Source: Saturnia japonica | Lineage: Eukaryota; Arthropoda; Insecta; Lepidoptera; Saturniidae | NCBI GenBank assembly: GCA_033032175.1 | Contig: CM065309.1 | Coordinates: forward strand, 13,950,001-14,014,000 | Length of the DNA stretch: 64,000 bases | Direction of reading: 5' to 3' | Shown: positions 1 to 8,785 of the stretch, in pieces | Layout of the letters: each line of letters opens with the position of its first letter | Position numbering within the stretch: position 1 is the first letter of the stretch | Made by a program: the position numbers and the translations under genes | Notes under the pieces: model-generated | Database searches by the model: none | The model's input: only the letters and a program-made list of their open reading frames with translations | What the model was told of the DNA's origin: nothing

Positions 1-1
1 T

Positions 2-1882
2 TTTGCAATAGGTGCGATACTTTCACAAGGTACTGTAGGATCCGATAAGCCTATAGCCTTCGCTTCACGAACCTTGAATGATAGCGAAATTAATTATAGT
101 ACTATAGAAAAAGAGTTGTTGGCCATAGTATGGGCGACAAAGTACTTTCGGCCTTATCTTTTTGGACGTAAGTTTAAGATAATAACAGACCATAAACCAC
201 TCCAGTGGGTTATGAATCTGAAAGAGCCAAACTCTAGACTGACGAGATGGCGACTTAAATTAAGCGAATATAACTTTACCGTTATTTATAAGAAAGGCAA
301 AAGTAATACCAATGCCGACGCTCTTTCTCGTGTTGAGATTTTTAATGAGGAAACTAGTTCAATAATTGTTAACACCTCGGAAAGGACCCTTTCTCATTCT
401 GATTCTAGAACCGAAAGTATAGATTCTAGGACTGATACTGCACATACTGATGCAGAAAACCCAATTTTAGAAGTACCTATCACGGACGACCCTTTGAATA
501 AATTCAGCAGACAAATATATTTTCATGTTGTAGGCGATATTAAAAGCAAACCTAGAATCAGTAAGCCTTTTGAGACACACACTACAATTTGTATTCAACT
601 TTCAAAATCAAATTTAGAGCAAGACGTAATCAGTGCAATTAAAGAATACGTGAATCCGAAAATAAAGACAGGTATTTTCATTAATCCTATGATAGAATTT
701 TATTCTATAATACCAATAATTCAGAAAAAATTTCTAAATTCTTCAATGGATTTGGTTTTAACAAAAATCGAAATTGAAAATGTTAATGACTATTTAAAAC
801 AGCAGAATATTATTAAAAATTACCATCAAGGCAAAACGAACCATAGAGGTATTAATGAATGCTATTTAGCATTGTCACGGAGATATTACTGGCCTAAAAT
901 GAAGGAGCAGGTAGCAAAGTACATTAATGAGTGTACCATTTGCGGCCAAGCTAAATACGACCGTAATCCTATAAGACCGCGGTTTCAGATTGTGCCCCCA
1001 CCAACAAAACCATTTGAAGTGGTACATTTAGATCTGTTTAGCGTTGAATCACATAAGTATCTTACAATAATTGATGCGTTCTCGAAATACGCACAAGCAT
1101 ATTTTTTGAGAGACGCTACAGCTGTTAGTGTAGTTCAAGCTTTGTTAAAATTTTTCACTCATCATGGAGTTTGTTTGACCTTGATAACCGATAACGGCCC
1201 TGAATTCACCAATCAATTATTTTTAGAATTCACTAGATTACATAGGATTCACCATCATAAAATCTGTCCCAACACCCCAAACGAAAACGGTATGGTGGAA
1301 CGGCTACATTCGACCCTACTCGAGCATTTACGTATTCTAAGGTTAGAACATAAGAACGATTCAGTTTCAGATCTTATGGCGTATGCTGTATTAGGATATA
1401 ATAGTTCAATACATAGTTTCACAAAATGTAGACCAATTGATTTAATAACTGGACATTTTGATCCTCGCGATCCTTTGGACATTAGTGTAACAGAACACCT
1501 TTTGCAGCAATATATTCAGAACCACCGTAATCGAATGTTAAAAGTATATGAAACTATTAACGAAACTACACTTCACCGCCGTACAGAAATAACTGAAAAT
1601 ATTAATAGAGATCGCGAACCTGAAAACGAATACACACCAGAACAACAGATTTTTATTATGAACCCTGTAGCGAATAGGCAAAAGTTAGCACCACGCTATA
1701 CACACGACACAGTTTTGGCAGATTTACCCATACATATCTATACTAAAAAGAAAAAAGGCCCCACACCTAAATCAAGGCTTAAGCGTGTCCCTAAATCTGC
1801 AAAATTGTTACAGGAAAATGCTGACCCTACTGCTACTGACCCTACTGATACAACTGACTCGAGGACAAGACGTAGTAATTGA
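2..1882 (+). CDS. pol: Pol polyprotein, C-terminal part (RNase H and integrase)
   Basis: The frame is open from base 2, so it is truncated by the window edge, and it stops at 1880-1882. The first ~110 codons match the gypsy-type RNase H region (AIGAILSQ near the edge, TDHKPLQW, NADALSR). The integrase follows with a zinc-binding HHCC set (His at 824 and 842, Cys at 932 and 941) and a D,D-35-E triad: Asp codons at 1031 and 1190, Glu codon at 1298. Its role is removal of RNA from the cDNA hybrid and insertion of the cDNA into the genome. A Lys/Arg-rich tail follows the integrase core. The end overlaps the env frame by 65 bases. No frameshift or stop is seen. Confidence 0.94.
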   Translation, partial: FAIGAILSQGTVGSDKPIAFASRTLNDSEINYSTIEKELLAIVWATKYFRPYLFGRKFKIITDHKPLQWVMNLKEPNSRLTRWRLKLSEYNFTVIYKKGKSNTNADALSRVEIFNEETSSIIVNTSERTLSHSDSRTESIDSRTDTAHTDAENPILEVPITDDPLNKFSRQIYFHVVGDIKSKPRISKPFETHTTICIQLSKSNLEQDVISAIKEYVNPKIKTGIFINPMIEFYSIIPIIQKKFLNSSMDLVLTKIEIENVNDYLKQQNIIKNYHQGKTNHRGINECYLALSRRYYWPKMKEQVAKYINECTICGQAKYDRNPIRPRFQIVPPPTKPFEVVHLDLFSVESHKYLTIIDAFSKYAQAYFLRDATAVSVVQALLKFFTHHGVCLTLITDNGPEFTNQLFLEFTRLHRIHHHKICPNTPNENGMVERLHSTLLEHLRILRLEHKNDSVSDLMAYAVLGYNSSIHSFTKCRPIDLITGHFDPRDPLDISVTEHLLQQYIQNHRNRMLKVYETINETTLHRRTEITENINRDREPENEYTPEQQIFIMNPVANRQKLAPRYTHDTVLADLPIHIYTKKKKGPTPKSRLKRVPKSAKLLQENADPTATDPTDTTDSRTRRSN

Positions 1883-3560
1883 CTCGCTACAAGACAGTCC
1901 TGGCTTACTTCCTTTCAAATTAGGACCCACTAAAATGATTTCCCACTATCATTCTTTTTTAAATTATATTAACCTCACTGTCATTCACTCTCAGATAAAA
2001 TCAGTTAATGGCCAATTACTTGAAATTAGACCTCAGCTGAATAATAGGACGTCATCCCTTTATGAACCTCACATCGAATATCTCAGCGCTAAACTAGAAA
2101 GAATATCTGATCAATTACAAACTTTCGAACCGGACCGTAAGAAAAGAGCGCTCATTGACGGACTTGGTTCAGTAATTAAAAGCATTTCTGGTAATTTAGA
2201 TTATACTGACGCGATAAAATATAATAATGCTATCAAAATTCTCCAAGGTAATGAGAATAAACTAGAAACTGAAATTAGTAATAATATTAGTCTAAATAAA
2301 GAGTGGACAATTGAAAATTCTAAGATACTAAAAAATATTACGTCTAATCAAGATAAAATAGGAAAAATACTCGGTCTTATAATGAACAGTGATAGTACTA
2401 GGGAAACTGAATTAGTGAAATACGCGCATTTGGCACAACATTTAGTAATTTTGGCGGATAACATCGATAGATTATCTGAAGAACTTTATAAACTTGAGAA
2501 CGCTATTGATTTCATTAGAATTTCAGGCGCTCCTCATTCGATATTAAGTTTATCAGAGTTTAAGGTAGTTTTAAGTAAATTAAAAATTTTATACCATAAA
2601 GGCGAAATCCCTGATGTAGAACTTAGGTACTTTTATGATATTATTAAATTAGGATATTTCTATATAGATAGCCAGATAGTTTTAGTTTATAAGATACCGA
2701 TTGCCTCTTCCCTAATTTACGATCTTTATAGACTATCCATAGTTCCTAACAAAAATGACCAAATCCTTATACCTACCCTACCTTACATAGCAATTTCTGG
2801 AGAAGATTCTATGTACATGGAGACAGAATGTCCGAAGGTAAAAACATGGTATCTCTGCGAACGGAAGCCCAACTACAACGTTCAAAACAACCCTGACTGT
2901 ATTCATCAGCTGATCACCAGGCAAGAAGCTAACCAATTTTGCACGCTGACTTCTGTTACCCTAACAAAATATGCTATGGAGCAACTAGATGGCAAACATT
3001 ATACTCTAAGTTTTCCCAACCGAACTAAAGTCAAGATATCCTGTGGGCAGGAACAATACAAAGTCCTCCAGGGGAGCTACTTGGCCACCATTCCAATCAA
3101 CTGTTATCTCAAGACCGCTGACTTTACTATTTCCAATATGGACGACCGTATCAAAGGTCACCCTTTGAAAATTATACAAATACCTACACACAAAGAACAG
3201 ATACGTAATGAAGTTTCATCTATAATCCTGAACACGATTGATCTTGGAAACCTTTATTCAATCAATAAGAAGGTATCTCTTCAAACTTCAGCTAAGCTTG
3301 ATGACATCTCGGAAAGAAGCTTGTACCATACTACGATTCCTGTCTACGTAATAATATTGGGTGCAGCTGTACTTGCAATCGTTCTTACATCCCCACAACT
3401 TCGAACAAAACTTACTCAAAGAAATCGCGTTCAAGAAATTGAAGCCACTACACCTGATGTAATGCATCCTGAACTGCCGCAGAGAAGATCCAATCCAAGC
3501 GACATAAGAGTCGACCACAGCATCATCTCAGCGACTCTATCAAAACCAGTTTCAACATAG
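1818..3560 (+). CDS. env: Env glycoprotein of the errantivirus (fusion-protein-like)
   Basis: A 580-codon open frame starts at the ATG at 1818, chosen because it puts a hydrophobic Leu-rich signal peptide at the N-terminus. The frame is open 33 bases further upstream without an ATG. A furin-type site RKKR lies at about residues 107-110 and is followed by a Gly-containing hydrophobic stretch, the arrangement of insect errantivirus and baculovirus F-like fusion proteins. Several Cys occur in the C-terminal half. One membrane segment (VYVIILGAAVLAIVL) lies at about residues 509-527, followed by a short cytoplasmic tail. In errantiviruses env is made from a spliced mRNA; the acceptor was not identified. 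The protein would mediate membrane fusion. No stop or frameshift is seen. Confidence 0.93.
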   Translation: MLTLLLLTLLIQLTRGQDVVIDSLQDSPGLLPFKLGPTKMISHYHSFLNYINLTVIHSQIKSVNGQLLEIRPQLNNRTSSLYEPHIEYLSAKLERISDQLQTFEPDRKKRALIDGLGSVIKSISGNLDYTDAIKYNNAIKILQGNENKLETEISNNISLNKEWTIENSKILKNITSNQDKIGKILGLIMNSDSTRETELVKYAHLAQHLVILADNIDRLSEELYKLENAIDFIRISGAPHSILSLSEFKVVLSKLKILYHKGEIPDVELRYFYDIIKLGYFYIDSQIVLVYKIPIASSLIYDLYRLSIVPNKNDQILIPTLPYIAISGEDSMYMETECPKVKTWYLCERKPNYNVQNNPDCIHQLITRQEANQFCTLTSVTLTKYAMEQLDGKHYTLSFPNRTKVKISCGQEQYKVLQGSYLATIPINCYLKTADFTISNMDDRIKGHPLKIIQIPTHKEQIRNEVSSIILNTIDLGNLYSINKKVSLQTSAKLDDISERSLYHTTIPVYVIILGAAVLAIVLTSPQLRTKLTQRNRVQEIEATTPDVMHPELPQRRSNPSDIRVDHSIISATLSKPVST

Positions 3561-3570
3561 TCGCTGAAGT

Positions 3571-3581
3571 ACGGGGGGAGG
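3571..3581 (+). other. Polypurine tract of the errantivirus
   Basis: ACGGGGGGAGG lies 10 bases after the env stop and directly before the LTR. It is the expected primer site for plus-strand DNA synthesis. Confidence 0.8.
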
Positions 3582-3864
3582 TGTTACATAGTCGTAATGC
3601 ATGAGAACCATCGATTGCATTGTTATAATTACGGATAAGTATTGCGACATGCGGACCACCGCCAGCGTAAGGCGTCGCTACGAGGAACTGCGACTCGTCA
3701 CCAACGTGGGAATTGCTTGAGATACGGAGTCTCATTCTAGCCACTATTTGATCATACTTCGATCGGTAGACACGTTTCTTAAATTAAGTTTAATTGTATG
3801 GTATGATTGAAATAAATATTAATTTGAAATAGTATTTTTTTATATCTCTCGGTCGCGCCCCACA
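3582..3864 (+). repeat. 3' LTR of the errantivirus
   Basis: A 283-bp segment begins TGTTACATAG and ends CCCCACA, giving TGT...ACA ends directly after the purine tract. A poly(A) signal AATAAA lies at 3811-3816. The 5' LTR is not in the window, so the limits come from the ends alone. The right end lies 3-4 bases from the left end of a mariner copy. Confidence 0.78.
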
Positions 3865-3867
3865 TAA

Positions 3868-5056
3868 TTAGCTGGTACATTTGAGTTTTGAAAACAATCA
3901 TTCATTTGTTTTTTCTCCTCATTATTTTTTTTTTTTGGCGTCGCTTATTACCGAACAATGGAAAACATGAAATATCGGTATATTTACAAGTACGAGTTCT
4001 ACCGTGGCACCAATGCTGCAGAAACAGCTCGAAGAATTAATGATGTGTACGGCGCTGGTGTCGCAAAAGAAAGCATGGTACGTTTTTGGTTTCAACGTTT
4101 TCGTTCTGGAAATTTCGACCTACAGAACCAACCTCGTGGACGGCCGGAGACCAAAGTGGAAAATGAAGAATTAAAGGCCATTGTGGAAGCGAATCCATCA
4201 CAAAGCACTTCAGAGATAGCTGCAGGCTTTGGGGTAAGTGATAAAACTATATTAATCCACTTTTGAAGCAAATCGGGAAAGTAAAAAACCTTGAACAATG
4301 GGTACCTCATGAATTGAGTGAATCGAACTTGCAAACACGCGTCGACTGCTGTGTTACTTTGCTCAACCGACACAATAATGAAGGGATTTTAAATCGATTC
4401 ATTACTTGTTATGAAATGTGAATACTGTACTATAATCGGAAGCGCTCGTCGCAATGGCTGAACCCTGGAGACCCAGCCAAATCCTGCTCTAAACGAAAAT
4501 TGACTCAGAAAAAGTTACTTGTGAGTGTTTGGACTAGCGCCGATGTCGTTGACTACAGCTTTCTAAAATCTGGCCAAACGATTACGCAGATATCTATTGT
4601 CAGCAACTGCAAACCATGAAGGAAGAACTAGCTGCTAAACAACCGAGATTGGTCAATCGCTATAGGCCACTGCTGTTTCACGACAACGCAAGACCACACA
4701 CTGCACAACAAACAACCACTAAGTTAGATGAGCTACAATTGGTATGTCTGCGACATCCACCGTACTCCCCGGATCTTGCTCCAACAGATTACCATTTTTT
4801 CCGGAATTTTGACCACTTCTTACAAGGAAAAAAATTCAACTCCGATGCGGCAGTCCAAACCGCATTCAAAGAGTTTATTGATTCTAACCCCCATTGTTTT
4901 TTTTTAATAAAGGGATCAATGAACTACCTATGAGATGGCAAAAGTGTATACATAACAACGGTGCATAGTTTGATTAATTAAAAATATTTTCCAAAAAAAA
5001 AAAATTACTTTATATTCCTCCCGTACAAAACGCCAATTTCATATGTAAGGACCTAA
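3868..5056 (+). mobile_element. mariner element (mellifera-like), degenerate
   Basis: The element is about 1.2 kb and holds a decayed mariner transposase (3958-4933). The right inverted terminus reads inward as TTAGGTCCTTACATATGAAA, a form familiar from mellifera-type mariners of Lepidoptera. The left end starts TTAGCTGGTACATTTGA and is only partly similar. TA bases occur next to both ends. Confidence 0.82.
3958..4933 (+). pseudogene. mariner transposase pseudogene
   Basis: An intact N-terminal piece (3958-4266, about 102 aa) carries the paired helix-turn-helix with WFQRFRSGNFD and GRPET motifs. A stop at 4264 then breaks the frame. Further reading-frame changes lead to the C-terminal piece 4616-4933, which holds HDNARPHT and YSPDLAPTDYHFF, the second and third Asp of the DD34D site. 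The first catalytic Asp, normally in a DEKW motif, is replaced by Tyr at 4410, and a stop follows at 4419. The copy cannot code for active enzyme. Confidence 0.9.
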
Positions 5057-5339
5057 TATTATAAATGCGAAAGTAACTTTGTCTGTCTCTTGCGTTTTCA
5101 CGCCTACACTGCTGAACCAATTTTAATGAATTTTGGTATAGAGATAGATTGGACCTTGGAAAAGTATATAGGCTACTTCTTGTCACGAAAATAAAACTGG
5201 AAGGGGTTAAATAGAGGATGAAAGTTCGTATAAGGAACCCATCAAACCAATTTTATTGAATTTTGGTGTAGAAATATGAGTAGTGGACCTTGGAGAACAT
5301 AGGCTTACCATATGTCGTGAAAATAAAACTTTAGGGTTA

Positions 5340-6895
5340 TGTGAGGTAAGTATACGCAGCGGGTAAGTGTGCGCATGCAAAGTATCTCGAAAACGGTTTA
5401 TAACTTGAAACTGGTACCTCTCCTCTTCAGTGCCTCATACTACGTTGTGCTCAGCGCTCGTTCATCACTAACCGCCCACGCGCCCTTTTTGTTGCAAGGG
5501 TAAGAATTGATTTTTGCTTAAATTATTGCGATATTTTATAAAAAATTGCGTGTAATCTGTTGTTAACGAATGTATATTATGAATATTTGCTATATATCAT
5601 TTAGCACTCCATAATATCTAGTGTGACTAATGGTAAAGTTTGAACGGTTATTATGACGCAATTATGAACAATTTTGATAGAATTACGTTTTGATAGTTTG
5701 GGGCAAGTGTGCGCATAAGCTTGTCGTATAAGTGTGCGCATGCGCACACTTACCCCATGTCGCCTTGACTTTGTATTTATAGTTTAATTAATGTTTCAAT
5801 GTACAATTATATATTGAAAATGCCGCGAGATTATCAAAGAAAGGCCCCAGATAGAAGTGTCGTCACAGACGACCAGTTAGAAGCTGCCAAATTATTAATT
5901 TCAAAGGTTGCCAGTAAACGAAAAGCTGCATCTTAAGTTGGATTGAAGGACAGTACTCTACGAAAACGGTTGATAGTTGGAACGACTGCAGAAAGTATGG
6001 GGAGATTTACTACAATATTTACAAAAGGGACAGGAAGACGAAATCTACGAATATGTGAAACGAAATGACGATCTCCATTATGGTATGACTATGATTAGCC
6101 TCCGAAAGCTGATTTATGAGTATGCCGAGATAAATAAAATTCCACACCGGTTCAATACATCTTCAAAATTAACTAGACTTGACTGGGTATATGAATTTCT
6201 GAAGAGATATAAAGAGTTGAAATTGCGTCAACCCGTTCCCACTAGTATTGCTAGAGCGATGGAATTTAATAAAACTCAAGTACTAACCTTCTATGACAAT
6301 CTACAGACCCTCAGACAGCAAACATAATTTTGCACCCAGTCGTATCTACAATGTAGAAAAAAGCGGTATTAATACTGTACCAAAAAAAGTTCCGAAAATA
6401 ATTTCCGTTAAAGGAAAGAAGTTAGTAGGAAAAATTGTTTCCGCTGAAAGGGGCCAAACTATTACACTAGTTTGTGCAATGAGTACAACTGAAATTTCGT
6501 TCCTACGGCGTTTATTTTCCCCAGCAAGAGAATGCAAGGATATTTGTTAAACAATGCTATGTCCAAGTTGTTGATTAATGGTAATTAAGAAAAATAAGAA
6601 AGTTTGTTTTTGGTTCTGACTATGTAAGAGCTCAGAATTCCTTATTCTTGATATTGCGTACTTACCCGCACTACTGCGCACAGTTACCCCTATACTAGGG
6701 TAAGTGTACGCATTTTGACTATGTGTGAGTTCGTTGTTTCCCAAGAATTTGTACTATCAATTAATATTGTTACTATGTTTAAGTAGTTGATAAACAAATA
6801 GTCTAACTAATTAAACTAGTTTTGTTTTATTGAACTTGAAGTTTTTGACTTTATGACGCTTCTAAACTTAAGTGCGCACACTTGACCTACATGAC
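5340..6895 (+). mobile_element. pogo/Tigger-like DNA transposon, degenerate
   Basis: The element interrupts the flanking Helitron-like repeat. Imperfect inverted ends are visible (left TATGTGAGGTAAGTATACGC, right read inward CATGTAGGTCAAGTGTGCGC), and TA bases lie at both borders. The motif GGGTAAGTGTGCGCAT or its complement recurs near 5371, 5700-5755, 6695 and 6870, so the ends carry sub-terminal repeats. The transposase remnant is annotated separately. Confidence 0.75.
5820..6550 (+). pseudogene. pogo/Tigger-type transposase pseudogene (CENP-B-like)
   Basis: The remnant starts MPRDYQRK at 5820 and hits a stop after about 38 codons. After a frameshift it runs as 5977-6327 (CENP-B-like DNA-binding part with RKLIYEYAEINKIPHRFN and LRQPVPTSIARAMEFN), and after another shift as 6293-6550, the start of the DDE domain (KKVPKIISVKGKKLVG). 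The motif normally read as VDETG, which carries the first catalytic Asp, is VEKSG here. The rest of the DDE domain is missing. Inactive. Confidence 0.85.
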
Positions 6896-7313
6896 TAATG
6901 GGTGAAATACGGGATCAAGGTTTATATGAAGAACCTATCAAGCCAAATTTGATGAATTTTGGTATAGAGATATATAGGACCTTGGAAAAGGACATAGGTT
7001 ACCTTATGTCGTGAAAATAAAACTTGAAGAGGTAAAATAGGGGATGAATATTTGTACGAAAAACCCATCAAGCCAATTTTGATGAATTTTGGTATAGAGA
7101 TATACTGTACCTTGAAGGACTTACGGTACCTTATGGCGCGAAGGTAAAACTTGTAGAGGTGAAATAGGGGATGAAAGTTTGTATGAAAACCCCACTATTT
7201 CTCAATTTAGGGATATGAAAATCCATATTTATGCTTTTATCAAGTAAAACCAGGGTTTCGAATATTTGAAAAATGAACCTGCAAGGCGGTACAATAAGGG
7301 ATGGTTTACAATA

Positions 7314-7527
7314 CCATACACATAGATTAATAAACCCATATATGATTTTCTTTTGGTGTGTCGTGTTCCGAGATCAATCGGTGTATATACAGTAATATAG
7401 CGGCGTGTTAGGGATCGCGACCACCATACACATAGTGAAAAACACATGTATGATTTTCTTTTAATTTGTCGTGTTCCGAGATCAGTCCGTGTATATGCAG
7501 TAATATATCGGGGTCGTAGGGATCACG
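7314..7527. repeat. Imperfect tandem duplication, unit about 107 bp
   Basis: Two copies (7314-7423 and 7424-7527) share CATACACATAG, ATATGATTTTCTTTT, GTCGTGTTCCGAGATCA and TAGGGATC blocks with small differences. No coding potential is seen. Confidence 0.75.
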
Positions 7528-7769
7528 AACACATGAATTTTTGTTTGTTTTTTTAAACGCGCTAATCTTTGAAAGTACCAGTCGCATTCGAATAATTCTT
7601 GTTCGTATATGATAGCCAGACTAACAAAGAATAGTATAGTCTACCTAGAATTAAGCTACACCTCTCAGCTAGCTCTAAATATTGATTTTTGTTAAGAAAA
7701 CTGGAACACAAAGGAATTCCGAACTGCTTTATCTGCGTGCGCTGCCGTAATGCTTAGTGATACGTAAAT

Positions 7770-7902
7770 ATAATTAAAATAATTCAACACTCAGCTCGGG
7801 TTTATGTAAATAGTAATAGTGGCGCGAACGAGCCGTGCAATGTACCGCATCTGTCAGCCCGATAAAAAATTATAAGCGGGTGAAACCGCGGGCCCCAGCT
7901 AG
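7770..7902 (+). mobile_element. Helitron-like 3' end
   Basis: The segment ends in GTGAAACCGCGGGCCCCAG followed by CTAG, matching the 3' terminus shared by the other Helitron-like copies here. The 5' limit is uncertain. Confidence 0.45.
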
Positions 7903-7979
7903 ATTAAAATATAAAAAACACCCGATACATTTTTTTCTTAAAACAACTATCATACAATACACATTAAATTAAATTTCCA

Positions 7980-8570
7980 TTTTGAGAAAGGATTACTAGC
8001 GACCCGCCCCATCTTCGCACGAGTGCAATTTCAAAGTGGTGTAGGAGTGTATCACTTTAGTAGTGATAGTTCATAACTTCATAATTACATAAAGTGCGTT
8101 TAGCTCGCGACGCGTAAATCATTAAAGGTGCGAAGTGCTGGCTAAACCGTTTCGCTGCAAGTGATTTCTTGTTTGGGCGTAATCTTGGATCCGTTATATA
8201 TTTACGGTATCTATTTAAATGACATAATGTAAAGAACAATAATTTTAATATACATTAAATACCCAAGTTAACTAAAATATTTATCTGGATAGGGATTAAT
8301 ACTAAATTGGAGAAAATAGCTTCGCAAATAACCTAATATTTATATTAATAATGAGTCAACCTTCGCGGATTTTATACTAGGCTTGAATACATTAGGCTCC
8401 ATGTAAACACCCGAAAAGCGATTTATCTACGACTTGATTACAAAATATTGGATTATCTCTACTATACAAAAACTTAATTGGAATGCGTTCTATAATTCTA
8501 CAAACTGTATACATATGCGTTGCGTGGTTTAGAAAATGTAAGCGGACTAACAGACAAACGCGTATAGAAA
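7980..8570 (+). repeat. Dispersed non-coding repeat, copy 1
   Basis: The segment runs from GCGACCCGCCCCATCTTCGC to the AACTTAATTGGAATGCGTTC region. The same ordered blocks (GCGACCCGCCCCATCTTCGC, AAATAGCTTCGCAAATAACC, CGACTTGATTACAAA, AACTTAATTGGAATG) recur inverted at 46900-47640, and the last part recurs at 23640-23870. It has no long frame; the element class was not recognised. Confidence 0.65.
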
Positions 8571-8785
8571 CTTTTTTATACTATGTTTTGATAAACAAAT
8601 AAATATTACTAAGTAACATAATAACACAGTATTCTATAAGTCAATTATTTGTCACTGTTGTATAGATAGAAACAAAATGTTGTTTGACATAAATTAATTC
8701 TAACAGATTCGAAATTAGGCAGTTACAAAAAATTATTTAAGTACGTACTGACCAGTACCAGTGGCAAACCATACCAGACTTATTT

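Larger units (their letters stand above)
1..3864 (+). mobile_element. Errantivirus-type (Ty3/gypsy with env) endogenous retrovirus, 3' half
   Basis: The window opens inside pol (end of reverse transcriptase/RNase H), then carries integrase, an env reading frame, a purine tract and one LTR. This order is that of insect errantiviruses. Gag, protease, most of reverse transcriptase and the 5' LTR lie outside to the left. Both visible frames are uninterrupted, which suggests a recent insertion. It cannot be told from the window whether the left half is intact. Confidence 0.92.
5057..7200 (+). mobile_element. Helitron-like (Lep1-type) repeat, split by a pogo-like insertion
   Basis: The repeat begins TATTATAAATGCGAAAGTAA, the 5' motif of short lepidopteran Helitrons. 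It consists of imperfect ~110-bp units containing GATGAATTTTGGTATAGAGA and GTCGTGAAAATAAAACT. The units run 5057-5337, are interrupted by a transposon (5340-6895), and resume 6898-7200. It has no coding capacity. Confidence 0.65.

Noticed and set aside
3523..3744. 73-codon minus frame in the errantivirus LTR
   Set aside because: It lies across the env end and LTR; no such gene is known in errantiviruses.
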